This document shows, in pieces, positions 49,218 to 62,190 of a stretch of DNA of 64,000 nucleotides. A program made the position numbers and the translations under genes. The notes under the pieces were generated by a model. It did no database searches. It was given only the letters and a program-made list of their open reading frames with translations, and was not told where the DNA came from. The DNA comes from Bryopsis sp. KO-2023. Taxonomy: Eukaryota; Chlorophyta; Ulvophyceae; Bryopsidales; Bryopsidaceae. Within the stretch, counting starts at the first letter, position 1; each line of letters begins with the position of its first letter. Where the stretch lies: NCBI GenBank assembly GCA_030272585.1, contig BSYQ01000010.1:3968001-4032000 (forward strand). The letters run 5' to 3'.

Positions 49218-51565
49218 GGCGAAAGCTGATGATTGCGGAAGCGATGACTGAAATGAATCTATTTCTGGATTTTAGAATCAACACGCTGCTTATCTGTCAG
49301 AACATTACGTAATCGATCGCCAATCCAAAGGCCTAGTGAGTGATAGTGCTGAAAACGTTTCTCCAATTGAAATTACAAAGTTAACCAAGTTAAGAGAAGG
49401 GTTTCCAGCAACCCTGGACTGGCAAGGGTAAGATATGGACTGACTGCTCGATGAAACTCAAATCAGTCCAGAGAGCAACACAATCACCACTTTACAAAGT
49501 CACGTGCTATGTAAATATGGCGTTTTCATGCAAACAAGAGAGGAAATTGAAAGATAGTCCAAGAACCTTCTCCAAATTCATTAATAATGCCCCTCCTCCC
49601 CCCCACCCGTCCCTCCACTGCTCCCCTACTTCCCCCTTTAATTTTTCTTTCCCTTTGCCCTGTCATGTGCGCCCCTACCCCTGGCCTTGAACGCTTTTCT
49701 CCGATTTCTAATCCCCTGGCTGCACACTCCAAACCCCTCAAGTCAGGCTCATTCATTTTTCATTACAGAACCAATTGACAAATCCTCTACAACTGCTATC
49801 CACCAGTCTGGTGGTGTGGGCTGGCGGCTAGAAAACCGGGGGAGGGGAAAAAGGGGGAAAGGGGGGGGAGGGGGCGGCTGGCAGGGAGGGGAGGGGGGGT
49901 TGAGAGGTCAGGGTTCAGGAAGGGGTCAGGAAGGGGTTTCGAGGGAAAATAGCTCCTGCAAGCATTTATTTATTTAATAGCGCAAACTCTGTTGATTTTC
50001 TTCCGTGCCCAACTCCAACCGAGCGAAAAACATCACTCTCCTTTCGATCCAGTCCAAAACTGTGCAAAAATCTGTTTTTTCCTTTCTTTTTTTTCTCTTT
50101 CTCTGCTTCTCGCTCGGCCCCCCCTACCCCCCCCTCTCTCTCTCTCTCTTTCTCTAAGCCTTAATAGGTGGACATAGTTAAAGAAATACAGACAATTACA
50201 CCCGGCTGAATCTTTACATGAGACTTGCGAGCGTTTCCGGCCATGTTATTTGGGCCTATGAAATACGCTTTTCCTTTCTTTTTCTTTTTTTTGGGGGCAT
50301 AGCCCTCACCCAGAGCAAAAAAAAAAAAATACATGAAAAAAAAAGTGAAAACCAACAAAAAAAAATGGTGTAGAGGCTGTCCATCCCTCCGAGGAAACTC
50401 AATCCCCTTTCTTTCTTTCTTTTTCTTTTTTCTTTTTTTTCTTGTTTTCCTCCTTTATATGTGGGGTCAAAGCCAATACAGTAAAAAAAAAAAGGAGCTA
50501 CTTAGAAAATTGCAACTTCTATAAGTCACCGAACCCCTGCTTCTCCCCCCCCACCCTGCCACACACACAGATCCAACTACCAGCCTCCATCCCCTCATAT
50601 TTTCTTTTGTTTTTTTTTCTTCACCATCAATCCACATCCCTTTCCCAACAAACTATAAGTAAAAAAGAAAAAAAAAACCATTTGTTGCTTTTTTTTTGGT
50701 CTGCTTTTGGGTTCTTTTTTGGCCCTTTTTTTTTTTTTGGTTTTTCCCTTTTTGATAGGCTCCAAGACTGTATCATTACATCGGTCATCACTTTTCAAAA
50801 AAACACAAAATAAAACACAATGCGTGTTCTCTCTTTTTTTTTTTGGTACCCCCTCCCTGCCCTCCTCATCCCCCCCAAAGCCCCTCATTGTCCCTCCCTT
50901 GGGTTCATGGGCAGCCATAGCACACACACACACACACACACATAATTGCAACATTTCTTTTTTTTTGCCATTGTTCAAAAAAAAACACACAAACATGTAT
51001 GTGAATTCCATGAAAGCCATTTCGACACGATGCAAGACAATAAAACCCTTGATCACGCCCTACTCCCTGGTGCCAAACAAACAAGCCAATATCCTAAAAC
51101 TCTTTTCTCTCTTCCTGCCCCCCCTCCCCTTTTCGCTCCACACACCCCTCCCCCACCAACACTTCCACTAGCCCCCTCCCTCTTTCCTCCTTTTTTTCTT
51201 TCCCAATCTACCCCTTGATTTTTGCTCAAACCCCTCATACAAAACACCTTCACTCCCCGACAATCCCTTGTCTCTTTTCCTCTGTTTCATTTTTTTTTAA
51301 CCTTTCCGCTTCAACTTTTTTGGTAATTTTTCTTTTTCTTTCTTAATTGTTTCATTGAGGGGCTTAACCTAAATCATCAAATCATCTACAAAACGAAAAA
51401 CATCACAAAGCAATCTTACATGGTCCGAACTCCACCAACAAAACAAAAAAAAAGTGTCGGGGTGCAAAAAAAATCCCCCACCCCGCCCCCCAAACGCGTT
51501 TTGTTGATCTCTTTTTTTTCTTTCTTTTCTTTTTTGGTGCGTGCGTGAATGTTATTCTATACTAT
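49218..51565. other. Long low-complexity intergenic region
   Basis: Dominated by homopolymer and T/C-rich tracts (about 50040-51540), a CA repeat near 50920-50940 and a G-rich stretch near 49840-49900. No gene seen; the open frames are simple-sequence artefacts. Confidence 0.7.
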
Positions 51566-54513
51566 CTAACCGGACTGGGTGTTGGAGTTGCACCGACCGT
51601 TCCCTTGTTTCACGATCCAGCCCGATGAATGGCAAGCACCGTCCTTCGACCATAAAAGACACTTGCAAATCGTCTTTCCATTTTTTGAGGACGTGACGGT
51701 GGTTTCGTCCGCGCATTCAACATTCGCAGGGCAAGAGCTGAAGCAATTAGAATCATTTGCTGGACAAGAGACCGCTTGTCTTAAGCCTGCAAAAAAAGAA
51801 TAAAAAAATTCAGCATGAAAATGAAGAGATGAAAAGAAAAGGAAAAAAATACACACACACAAGCATTCCTAGTTTTGTGCGTGCATTTCCTTTGAGAGAA
51901 AAAAAAAAGTCTCGACGCCTTTGAGAAAAAAAAATAAAAGTACCATAAACAAGGGATGTGAAAACATGAAAGATTAAGATGCAATGATGTGCATACACAT
52001 GGAGATATGACCTAATGATCCGGATCGGAACAATGCAGGCCTGAAAACCTATCGTTTCCAGTCTAAATCTCCTGCTTGCCTAGCCCCCTGTGCTCCTCTT
52101 CTTATTCCCTCTTCCCCCAGACCTTTCATCTAGATTCAATGGCACCAGAAGACCACTGCAAAAATGGATCCTCATTTCTATCTTTCCCCCCTAACCCCCC
52201 CCCCCCCCAAAAAAAAAACACCGCAGTGGCTCTATGTATGTGTTCAAATCCTTCCACATAAAGCTGTGTTTCTCTTTTCTTCGAAAAAACTGGCCATCTG
52301 GATGGGAGTGTCGCAGGCCTAATGGGCGTGAAATGTGGATCAAGATGCTGTGTATGCATGCATGTATGTATGGGTGGGTGGATGGCTCGATTCCATTTCA
52401 ACCTGGGGGAAAAAGGGGGAATGGGAAGAAAACTGGGGGGTCCAGGCCCTTACCCTGTTTCGAGATTTTCTTTCTGTCCTTTGTCTTTCCGCCGTTTCTC
52501 TCCTTTTGGCTTCTTTTTGTTCTTCGGCGCGACACCCTTTCTCTGATAACCTTACTACTGGTCCCTTTTCTTTCTGCTTTTTTTCTACCATTTCCCCTCT
52601 TTTTCTTTTTTCCCTTTTTCTGTGATCCCTGCCGTTGATCGTCCTGTTTTTTCCTTTTTTCTCTCGTCACGAGTCTATTACTTTTCTGTTCACTGGGGCT
52701 GCTGTTTTTCAATATAGACATCTTTGGATGCACGACTCTGTGTCGGTCCGTACCCTGAGCATTGTTTTTCTTCTCTTGGCCGTTGTTGCTTCCGTTTGCA
52801 GAGTCCTTCCCAAAATTTTCACCTCGCCGACGAATCCATTGAGCAAATGGTGCTACTCCTGTGTACACTCCAGGGATCCCCACAGTTCCACACTCAATTG
52901 CTCCAAAAGAGGCGACACCCACAACCGTGTTTTGAATCAAGAGAGGTGAGCCTGAGTCACCTACATATACACGCACATAATATACACACAATCAGGTTTC
53001 GAACTTCTCCGAGAGAAAGCATTCAAAACACACTCACACACATGGGTTCAATTCAGGGATTCAAGAATGAGTTTACAGCTTCAAATTGAACCGTGTATTG
53101 GAACAGTCATATCATCTGGTGCGAATGTTGTTTTCTGTCGTTGAGTGGCGAACCAAAGGCTGCTTTTGCGAGTCAGACCTGGTTGAAACATTATTTTTCG
53201 GAAAAAAAATACACACTCTTCAAAGTGATGATGCCGTTATTTTTGTTTGGGGAGTGGCACCCTTACCCCTTTTTTCGTTTCCATACAAAATCTATTTTTA
53301 ACCAGTTGATGAGTGTATGCCAGTCACCTCTGCATGTGTCCATGGTACCATCCCCAGCACAGATGAGGGTACTTTTCAGGTGGAAGCCGGCTTCTGGTAC
53401 AGTGACTTGACGGAACGCTTGCTCGCATTGACCCAGGGGTGTGAATGGCAGCTGGTCTGCCTTGCGGAGATATTCCGAGAACCTACCATTGGCACTGACA
53501 CGACCCCACCCAACTGCAGTCAATGCCTGGCCAGCTGTCAACTCCATCCCTGGTTCTGGCATTGCGGCAGAAGCTTTGGTGGAGGACCGTTCCAATCGGA
53601 TGAGTGCAATATCCGCTCCACTTGCTGGGTTACCATTCCATTGAGGGTGAACAATGGTTTTAACACCTTGAATTTTCTGTGAGTGTCAAAATTACCCCTC
53701 ATAACGGTGTTCACAAAAAAAAAGTGGTTCTTGTTTTGTGATTAACTACCTGCTTTCAGTTTGGTTAGGTTATCATGTTGAAAGGAACCAAATTCTAAAT
53801 TCTCTGGCCAGGTGCTTGTTTTCGATATAATTATCACTTTCAATGCTAGATTTTGCTTTGCCCTCTCCTGCCTTTGTGGCAACTTTCTCCCCAAACAATC
53901 ACCTCTGCATCATCCCCATGAACTGACAATCCACCACAGTACACCATCGGATTCGGCTGTGAGGCATCGTTTGACCCGTCAACACAATGCGCTGCAGTCA
54001 GGACCCAATCCGCATCAATGAGGACTGCTCCGCACCAATGGACATGTATGAATTGTAAGCGAATCGAGCACATGTATGGAAATTCCCCCTCTCCTGCCAG
54101 GATACCACCCTGGCAACACAGGACTGGATCAGTTCGACAGCTGCTCTGTTATGATTCGGAAAGTGGTAAAGACTATTGGTTGTGGTGTACTGGTGTACTC
54201 ACAACAATTCTTGCAGCACTCTCTGGTTGCTGGTCCAGTAACCTCTTGCCAGTGAAACCTGTCGACAACCAAGAAACAGAGCTCTTGACGACCCTCTCAA
54301 ACAAAAACTCTTCTGCAGCGTTGAACAACAGTATCGCTCGAACAGCGAGGTTTCACAGAAGAGAGCGAAAAGTGAGTGGGCGACGCAGTCCAAGCGAAAT
54401 GAAACTGCGAAGCCATGTGCACCTGTAACGGAGCAGGTGCCTCTGTCGAGGCCAACAGCCAACAGCAGAAGGAACGCTAAATGGAACCTCGGTTCCCTTA
54501 ACGCGAGAAGCAT
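51566..54513 (-). CDS. Secreted trypsin-like serine protease 1 with C-terminal Cys motif
   Basis: Six exons: 54423-54513, 54203-54258, 53903-54109, 53328-53676, 52754-52960 and 51566-51786 (1131 nt, 376 residues), all GT-AG and in phase. Exon 1 encodes a signal peptide (AFLLLLAVGL). Exons 2-3 join to AARIVGGILAGEGEFPY, a canonical zymogen cleavage site R/IVGG. The catalytic triad is His in LTAAHC, Asp in GADIAL and Ser in GDSGSP, the last formed across the exon 4/5 junction. Asp six residues before Ser (DTCRGDS) predicts cleavage after Arg/Lys. The last exon adds a Cys-rich motif, CKCLLWSKDGACHSSGW. The exon 5 donor could also be at RRR/G. Head-to-head with protease 2. Confidence 0.9.
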
Positions 54514-55723
54514 TGTGTTTCGCTTTGAAAGGTAGAAGAGCTGTTTCCACATCCTTTTCCACGCTGATACTCCGCCTTTCCTGCAACAATATCCATGCGT
54601 CTCACACTTTCCTTTCCCTGAACTCAAACACGCCCCTCGTTCGAGCAGGCGAGCTAGACTTCGAAGGAAAATGCACCATAAGATACGAACTTGTCCCACT
54701 GCGTGTCCGCTTCCTCAAGCGAAAGAAGATCTGAACTTTCCAGGAGGAAGTGCGACTTCCCTCCTATTTGCAAAGAGTCAACGTGCTTCTGCACATTATA
54801 GAGAAACGCAGTTCCTACAGCGTTCTGGGTGGATGCTGCGGATGGGTGGGGTAGTGGAAGGGGGCTGGAGATTACCTGACCACTATTGTTGGCACATCAG
54901 CCTGTGGAGTTTTCTACGCTTTGACGGAATATATGATAAGCGTCGACTTGTTCGGAAGGACTGGCCCCCGCAGAAGAAAATTAACAGCACGAAGTACCTA
55001 CGGCACGTTTCGGCATTGGAAGTCTCCCGTCGTCACAACAGGTGTTATTGGGCTCGTGATTCCTGAGTCAGGAATTTTGCTGTCGTGCCTATTTATGTTA
55101 ATGAATGTTTATGTGTGAGGCTCGGAAAGGCAGGGAGCTCCCTCGAGGAGCGGTGGCAAGATGTGTGGAGGGAACTTGCAGATATCCAGAGGACATGGTT
55201 GCTAGGATTGTGGTCAGGAAAACAAAAAAACTTCCTGTCAATTGCAACTTGTCTTAGATTTCTAATGAAATGTAGATGAGCAAAGTCATGGACGTCAAGC
55301 GTCCAAACGATTCGCCGCAACGTAAGGGCAAGGGAATTGCACCACAAAAAAATGTGTGAGAATTATCGAAACAAAGGCATAACGATGTTCATTTGGAGTC
55401 CTGGACACTCTGCAAAGCAAAGATATCACACACTGACATTCCAACTGACGCGGCCGCCAGTGACAGTGCTCCCCGTCCCTAGAGGCTTCCAATTCTCGGA
55501 TTGGCGTCCAGTTCACAGGATTCCGTAATGGGATAGTGGTTCTTCCATGTGCATTAGTGTCCTGATTGGAGCTGCTCCGCTCCAAGTTCGAGCAAAGTTC
55601 GCCCCACAGTGCTGTGATCCACTGTGAGAATGTACGAATAACACCTCAACCCAATTCCTCTGCCATGGCTTCCCCACAGACTGCTCGGGACTACTCTCCC
55701 TGCGGTTTTCCTCGGAGCCCAGA
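54514..55723. other. Divergent promoter region between the two proteases
   Basis: About 1.2 kb between the two start codons. Open frames on both strands show no known domain. Presumably carries both promoters. Confidence 0.5.
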
Positions 55724-57732
55724 ATGTATACAGGCTGCGCTCGCGCTGCAGTCCTAGCAATTGTGTTGGCCCTCTGTTTACCAAGCTTCGGAGGCCTCCA
55801 CAACGGGCAAGGAGGTAACAGCTCACTTTTCACAAGCTCTGTGATCACGGGAGACAAAAGTGCAACAGGTTCAGGCTGTTCATAAAAGTGCTCTTCTCCA
55901 TTTTCCCTCCTATTTAGGAATGTGTGATATCCTTGCTTCTGCCACAAACGTCGCGCGCTTCTTGCTGGTGTTCAGCAAGACCTAGTCGTGGTTGTACAGG
56001 AGCAAACGATGCAAAGAGCAATTCCGTGCTTGTTTTATAGGACTCGCGAATACTGCAGAGGAGTTTTTCCCTTCTAGACGGCTACTGGCCAACCTGAGCT
56101 TCCGTATCAAAGTAAGAGTTGCCACCCAATATCATCCCATAAAGTCACACGTTGAACTGCAGCCACGCACGCAGTGAAGAAGCAAACTCCGGTCGCCAAA
56201 CTTGCGATTTTTGCGAGCTTTTATCAAACTGCGCTGACTTTCAACTCCACTGTTTCAGGACGGCGAAAGTGTCCCTCGAGGCAGGTTCCCTTATTTTGTC
56301 AGTTTGAGAACTCTCGGAACCTTCGTCCATTTTTGTGGAGGAGTTCTCGTCGAACCAGACATAGTGGTCACTGCTGCACACTGCGTCGATCCTCTAGCCT
56401 CGACGAAGTCTGGGGTCAGCGAACCTATTGCAGTGATATCGCCTCATGGAATAAACGATGAGGAGTCGGATGGGGCAGAGGTAGTTTGTGGTTGCCTCAA
56501 CTGGCAAATTCTAGGAGAAGTGTATAACAGCTCAATAGTCCATACATCCTGGTCCACAATTGACAGTTAAACAATCCGAGCAGGAATTGCAACACTCCTG
56601 TTGGGCTAATTTTTGCTGGTGCCCAGATCTAGCAGATATGTCCACACAATGAGTAATTCAGCAGTTGAATTTGGTTGAATTGTGTCGACAATTAGGTGAT
56701 CAGCACGGTGAAGACTGTCGTGCATGAAAAATGGAAGCCAGGGGACTTCCTGAATGGTCACGATATTGCCGTTCTCTTCCTGAAAACTAAATCAATCCAT
56801 CCACCTCTCCAACTGGCCCCCACAGATGTTCCAGGATTTGGTCAGAAACTGACAGCTGCTGGTTTTGGAGGCATGTCTGGTTCGAAGTTCTCTCAAACTC
56901 TGCGCCAGGCAACCAAGTTGGACTTCGTTCCGAACGAAAATTGCAATCGACCTGATGTGTACGATGGCAAAATAAAGGACAACATGATCTGCGCTCTTGA
57001 TATACTCAACGGCCAGGACACCTGCCAGGGAGATTCGGGGGGTCCTCTAATGATCACAGACAAGAACGCAAACGTAGATCTGGATCGATTGGTGGGAATA
57101 GTAAGTTTCGGCCCGAAGCCCTGTGGGACTGGAGGAATCCCAGGGGTTTACACTCGAGTCAGCTCTTTCAGAGACTGGATCCAAGAGACAAAACGCCGGC
57201 GAAATGAGCCTGCGCCAGTGCCAGCACCTGTGCCAGCACCAGTGCCGGCGCCTGAAAAAGCGAAACCAGCTGAGGAGTCTTACGAACCGAGTGCCCCAGC
57301 GGAAAATTTCAATGGTAGGCCCAAGTCTTACAGAGATATTGCCGAGTGAAACATCGGACACATCACACACACCTCGGGTTTTTTTTATTTTGAGCAACTT
57401 GAACGTAACGGCGCCTTTCATTTGATCATTGCTTGCATCAAACGACCAGGTGGATGTACCATCTCGATTAAAGATCTTGTTTTTCGCATGTGAATGCACC
57501 TGATACATGCTGATGTTCCATTTTTTCGTCGATTGAAGGTGACATAGAGCAATTGTCCCAAATGTATCAATGCCCACCGGGCGTGCCTTGCGAAAATGAC
57601 AAGACAATGGTGGTCAACGGAGTGGAGACCGTCTGCAAATGCTATGCATGGATGTCTGACGGCTTCTGTCACACGCAAGGCTGGAAATTGATGCAAGGGC
57701 CTGGGGACTGTGACTTTATCGCAGACAAATGA
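55724..57732 (+). CDS. Secreted trypsin-like serine protease 2 with C-terminal Cys motif
   Basis: Exons 55724-55814, 56041-56111, 56259-56480, 56696-57314 and 57539-57732 (1197 nt, 398 residues). Exon 1 is 91 nt like that of protease 1 and encodes a signal peptide (VLAIVLALCLPSFG). The exon 2 acceptor may instead be at 56058/56059, also in phase. The activation site reads R/IKDG in place of R/IVGG. Triad: VTAAHC, GHDIAV, GDSGGP; Asp at the S1 position (DTCQGDS) predicts trypsin specificity. A linker with APVPAPVPAPVPAP precedes the C-terminal motif CKCYAWMSDGFCHTQGW, shared with protease 1. It lacks the intron that splits the GDSG motif of protease 1. Confidence 0.9.
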
Positions 57733-60357
57733 GAGGTGTGTGGAGTCACAGCCACTGCCTCAGTTCATGATTTGATGAGCAGACTGACAGTCGTCGTTAA
57801 GTATGCACAAAAATGCCATTGAAAGGGGATTCAAAAAAAAAGGAAAAAAGCAACAACAGTTTGTCATTTGAAGATCGTGTGTAGAACATGCCTTGCCTTC
57901 ATATATATATATATATATATATCTTTCTATCTTTCTTTCTTTCTTTTTTCTCTCTCTCTATCTCTATCTCTCTATCTCCCTCTATTTTCTCTTCTCCCTT
58001 TCATTTTTTTTTTTCTTTTCAAAAAAAGCCACATTTTCTGTCAGTAGAAAATGAAGACACATGTTTATTTTATTAGTATGGAAAATGGTAATTGATCTTG
58101 TCGATGAGGGGGCCAAGTGAGGAAAAGTCGGGGTCGCTAAAAACTGAAAGAAAAAAAAAGGAAAAGAAAGAACAAAGTGAAAAGATGAGATAAGAAAAAA
58201 AAATGTGCTTCATTCCACTGTTCGTCAGGCTGTTGTCCAGTTTGATGATATTCTTACGTTTATTTTTAGAATGCACAGTGGGACATAAATTTCGTCAATC
58301 CATCGAGGAAGAAAAAAAAAAAGGAAGGAAAAAAAAAACAGCGGTGCAGATATCATCGCTTGCTTGCATTTGTGGGAAAAAGGGTTTTTTTTTGGCGGTG
58401 TTATGGGAATTTGATCGTGTATATTGTCAGGCTGAGCTAGGGAAAAACTACGTGTTTGGGTGGGTGCCAGGTTATCAACCATGAGTTTAGGCACTAGAAA
58501 AAAAAAGAAGGTGGGGACAGTCATACAAAGAATTATATTCAAAAAAAAAAAAAGCGGGAAAAACAAGCATTGAAGCGGAGAGAGAAACTTATTTTGTTTT
58601 GCACAGATGTAGCTTTTGGTCACATTGTTCTTAGTAACTATCTATGTATTTTTTGTTTTTTTTGTGAACCAGGGCCCGGAAAAAAAAAAAAAAAAAAGTG
58701 AAATTTTTTAATTTTTTTTTTCTCGGCGTGATTCATTTCATTACATTACTCAGATTTGTATCGATATCCTCTTCCCTTCCCACTCCTACCCAACATTCAG
58801 GCCTGTCAAACAGATCTACTTTTTTTTGGTTTTTTTGAAAGAGAGAAAAAAAAGAAAAAAGACTAGCAAATCACTAGAAAAGCGACAACAACAAGAAAAA
58901 AAAAAATTAAGAAAGGAAAGGAACAAAAGAAAAAAAGTGGAAGGATGGAGCTTTCCCAAAACAAAAAAAAAGAAAAAAGAAAAAAGGGGGTCTGTGTGTG
59001 GATTGTGTATTGCTGTTGAAGGGTTTATACACTCAAACAATTGGAGGCGGTGTTTTTTTCTAGGGGGTGCTGCGAAAACAAGAAAATAATTTGGCACAAT
59101 CATGGCAGAAGTGAGGGTCCCGAAATTCAATCCACACGCCTTCGTTGCTCTGATGACTGACCACACCCCAGATTCTTGGAGAACAGCTCTCAAGGGTTGG
59201 GTAAACAACTGACAATCGAAAGAAAGAAAGAAAAAAGAAAAAAAAAACGTGGAAAAAAAAAGAACAAGAAAAAAATTCATACTTTCTGACGCCGTTTTTC
59301 GTGAGAGGGATTCCAAAGGAGAAAAAGACAAAAAAAAAAGAAGAAATCATCAAAAGAAAAAATCAAAGAACAGAGAATAGATGTGTAAACCAAGAGACAT
59401 GTGTGTGTGTATGTGTTTGTGTGGAGACGCTGGTGAGGGGATAGGATTTACAAGGTTACAAGCTGACAATGTGACTTTTGCTGATGAAAAAATGATGTTT
59501 GTGTGGCGCTACTGGAATGAGACTATTTCAATTATATATGTGACCTTCAGAAATTGCATTTTGTCTTTTTTTTTTGGTGTGTGTATGAGTGTGTGCTGTA
59601 TTAGCGCCTTAAAATCTGTTATTAAGTGATTATCTGTGTATGGGAGAGAAGCAAGAAATAGAACAGAAAGGAACCTCCTTGTTCCATTTTTCCAAAAGGC
59701 TTTGTTCATTCAGTCGATGGCTGCAATCTTATAGTGTCTCAAACAAGGAGGGAAGTATGCTGCTCCATTTTGGCAGGAGTTTGATTCTGGTTACAATTAT
59801 GAAAGAAAAAATATAGGGAAGTGTTTGGATCGTTCTCCATGAACTGTAGATAAAATAATGGTCGAAACGTTGTGAATCGATAATGGGCGCTCCACTTCCA
59901 AAGGTTTCTTGAAGGCTTCAAGAAGAGATTCATCAGGGCTGGAGCTCGACGAGGAGAATAATTGCCTTTCTCTTCTTTTTTTTTGGACCACACCCCACTT
60001 GCACACCAAAACAAACTCACGAAAAACGAAAAACAATTCACGAATCAACGATGCCACTGTGCCAGTGTAGGTGGTAATTTCCATATCTTCTTGAAGTTCT
60101 GACACTGGGCTGGCGAAACCGTAATTCTTGATGCTCCTTTCTGGTGGGAAGTGCACAATCTCGCTGGGAAGGACATGTCGCCTGGCTAGAAGTAACCGGG
60201 CCGCGCCATTCCGGTAGAGACGTCGGCGCCGCCAAGTTCAGTCAGAACGGACACAGATTCTTTTTGTGAAGGGGCGTGTAGAAGCGTGGTGTGCGTTGGT
60301 AGGTCAAGAACACGACTTCAATCGAGCGTCCGCTCGAGGACGTCAATATCTAGAGAT
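57733..60357. other. Intergenic, low-complexity, with possible minus-strand exons
   Basis: Contains an AT microsatellite at about 57898-57920, poly-A/poly-T tracts and A/G-rich stretches. On the minus strand, short coding-like pieces occur: the end of an exon FSDPDFSSLGPLIDK followed by a stop and AATAAA (58078-58140), RWIDEIYVPLCILK (about 58265-58310), VPKLMVDNLAPTQT (about 58450-58495) and an ATG frame MSFPARLCTSHQKG at 60175 divergent from Maf. I could not join them in phase, so no gene is called. Confidence 0.3.
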
Positions 60358-61631
60358 ATGTCCGACTCCTTCTCCAAGTTTTTGCGAACAAAGCCTCGCA
60401 TTATCCTGGGGTCGTCGTCTCCGTGGCGGCAAAGCGTGATCAAAGAGTTGGCGGAGACGCACGAGTTCGCATACACAACCGCCGCTGCAAACATCGACGA
60501 GCGTGCGATCAGGTTTAGCTGCGCCCAGGAGCTCGTCTTGGCTATAGGCAGAGCGAAAGCCAATAAAATCGCTGAGGATCTCAAGACAAACGAGGGTGAC
60601 GACTTTGACGGTTTCTTGGTGACCGGGGATCAGGTGAGCTCTGGGTTCACGCAGTGGAACGTCGAGAAGGAAACTTTATATACTCATATCTCAGGGGTGC
60701 GGCTGCCTCGGGCTAAACAATCAACGACAAGAGAGCAGATCACAGAATGTCAATACTCAACACCTCTAAGGGAAAGGCCGACAATGAATACCATAACGTA
60801 CAGCCTATCTTTACAAAACTTGATTTCTGGCCTCTGTAAATAAGCCCACTTGAGCATTATTAATCTCATTAATATTTTCTCCCTTTGCTCTTGTGCCGCA
60901 TTCAATTTACAATCGCTGATATTTTTCTTTGAAGGTGGTGGTTTGCAATGGGAAAATTCTCGAGAAGCCAGATGATGAAGCCCAAGCTCGAGAATTCATT
61001 TCAGGATATGCAGAGCATCCATCTCAAACAGGTCACCCCTTTTCACACTTTGCTCCACAGCCATGATTTCCATCGAAAGCTTCAAGCACAGTACGATCGA
61101 TTGCTGTGTAGAAGATGCTGTTCTGCCAAAGGGTTGATTCTGTGCTTTTCGTTTGTTGTGAAGCTCCAACATAGCTGTTTTTCATCTCCTTATCCTAGCA
61201 ATATCAGAATGACATTTTGAAGGCAGCCTTGTGGACATGTGAATAGACTCGTTCATAAAACACCACCACAAAGAATCAATTTTTTGTTCGTTCTCTGTGA
61301 AACCTGTGACGAAACCCGAGGTTGACCTTGTATTCTAATTCATGTTTCAGTTGGCTCCATCATATGCACCCATCTCCCCTCCCAAACCACGTCTGAGTGG
61401 GTGGAGAAAACCGAGATCCACATCGACCCAATTCCTCAGGACTCGATTGATATGCTGATCGAAGAGGGGGCTGTGTTTCTCTCAGCTGGGGGGTTGATGA
61501 TTGAGCATCCGCTGGTATCGCCCCACATCACAAAAATTGTCGGAGGCGAAGATGCTGTCCGTGGAATGTCGAAAGTGGGGCTAATCACCACACTGATCGA
61601 ATGTTGGGAAAAACAACTCCTGGAGGATTGA
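60358..61631 (+). CDS. maf: Maf/HAM1-fold nucleotide pyrophosphatase
   Basis: Three exons, 60358-60633, 60935-61031 and 61351-61631 (654 nt, 217 residues), GT-AG, phases 0 and 1. Maf-type motifs in order: IILGSSSPWRQSVIKEL at the N-terminus, AAANIDERAIR, FLVTGDQ/VVVCNGKILEKP across the first junction (catalytic Asp in TGDQ), ARGFISGY-like AREFISGY, and GGLMIEHPLV with IVGGEDAVRGM near the C-terminus. The family hydrolyses non-canonical or modified nucleoside triphosphates. The length is typical. I chose the ATG at 60358 (MSDSFSKFL) because it fits the family start; the frame is open upstream. Confidence 0.93.
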
Positions 61632-62190
61632 TTGTTCCTTCCCCCCCCCCCACCAGTTGTTGGGCTGCCTGAGAGTGAGACTGAATTGAATGGGAAAACT
61701 GAAGTGCCAGGTGCACATGCTAGCTGTTGAGCATTGGTTGCCACATGTTGGTTTTCTTGCTTGCTGTGCACAGTAGCCATGCTTTGGTTTTTAACATTTC
61801 TTGGCATGTTGTGTGCTGAGGGTTTCATTTCTAGGTCCAGGATTCTGAGCATGGTCTTGATGGGGGTGTAGATTTTCCAATTCCTACAGAACATGTAGCC
61901 CTCTTTCCTTTTTTTTTTTTTTTTCAAGGGGAGAAGGTGGAAGGAATCCAATGGTGGAAAAAAAATGAGTGACCAACAGCTCTGACGCGAAAGAGTGGGG
62001 TCAAATCAAAAATAAAAAAATCCTCCTTGTGTCGCTGACTAATACCCATTCGTTACTCCCCACACACCCAAACTGCTGAATCAGTCCGAACAAACCTCGA
62101 AAACACTGCTTCCGTCTCCCTCTTTTTTTTTTCGCTCTCCAAAAGCGCCCCAGGACACTGCTTTCGCCTTGGAGCCAGGTTTTATTTCGA
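61632..62190. other. Intergenic region between Maf and the PP1 inhibitor
   Basis: Poly-C, poly-T and mixed sequence, no gene seen. It should hold the 3' end of Maf and the promoter of the next gene. Confidence 0.6.

Noticed and set aside
50333-51253. Several open frames of 60-150 codons
   Set aside because: Composed of Phe/Lys/Pro runs from homopolymer tracts; typical of low-complexity intergenic DNA.
54199-54699. Single open frame of 166 codons on the minus strand
   Set aside because: It reads through introns of protease 1; only the signal-peptide part (from 54513) is coding and the second exon is in another frame.
55513-55947. Minus-strand open frame of 144 codons
   Set aside because: Shadow of the first exon and promoter region of protease 2; no domain.
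59102-59209. Plus-strand frame starting MAEVRVPKFN
   Set aside because: Short, isolated, no splice partner found, and the minus strand is equally open there.
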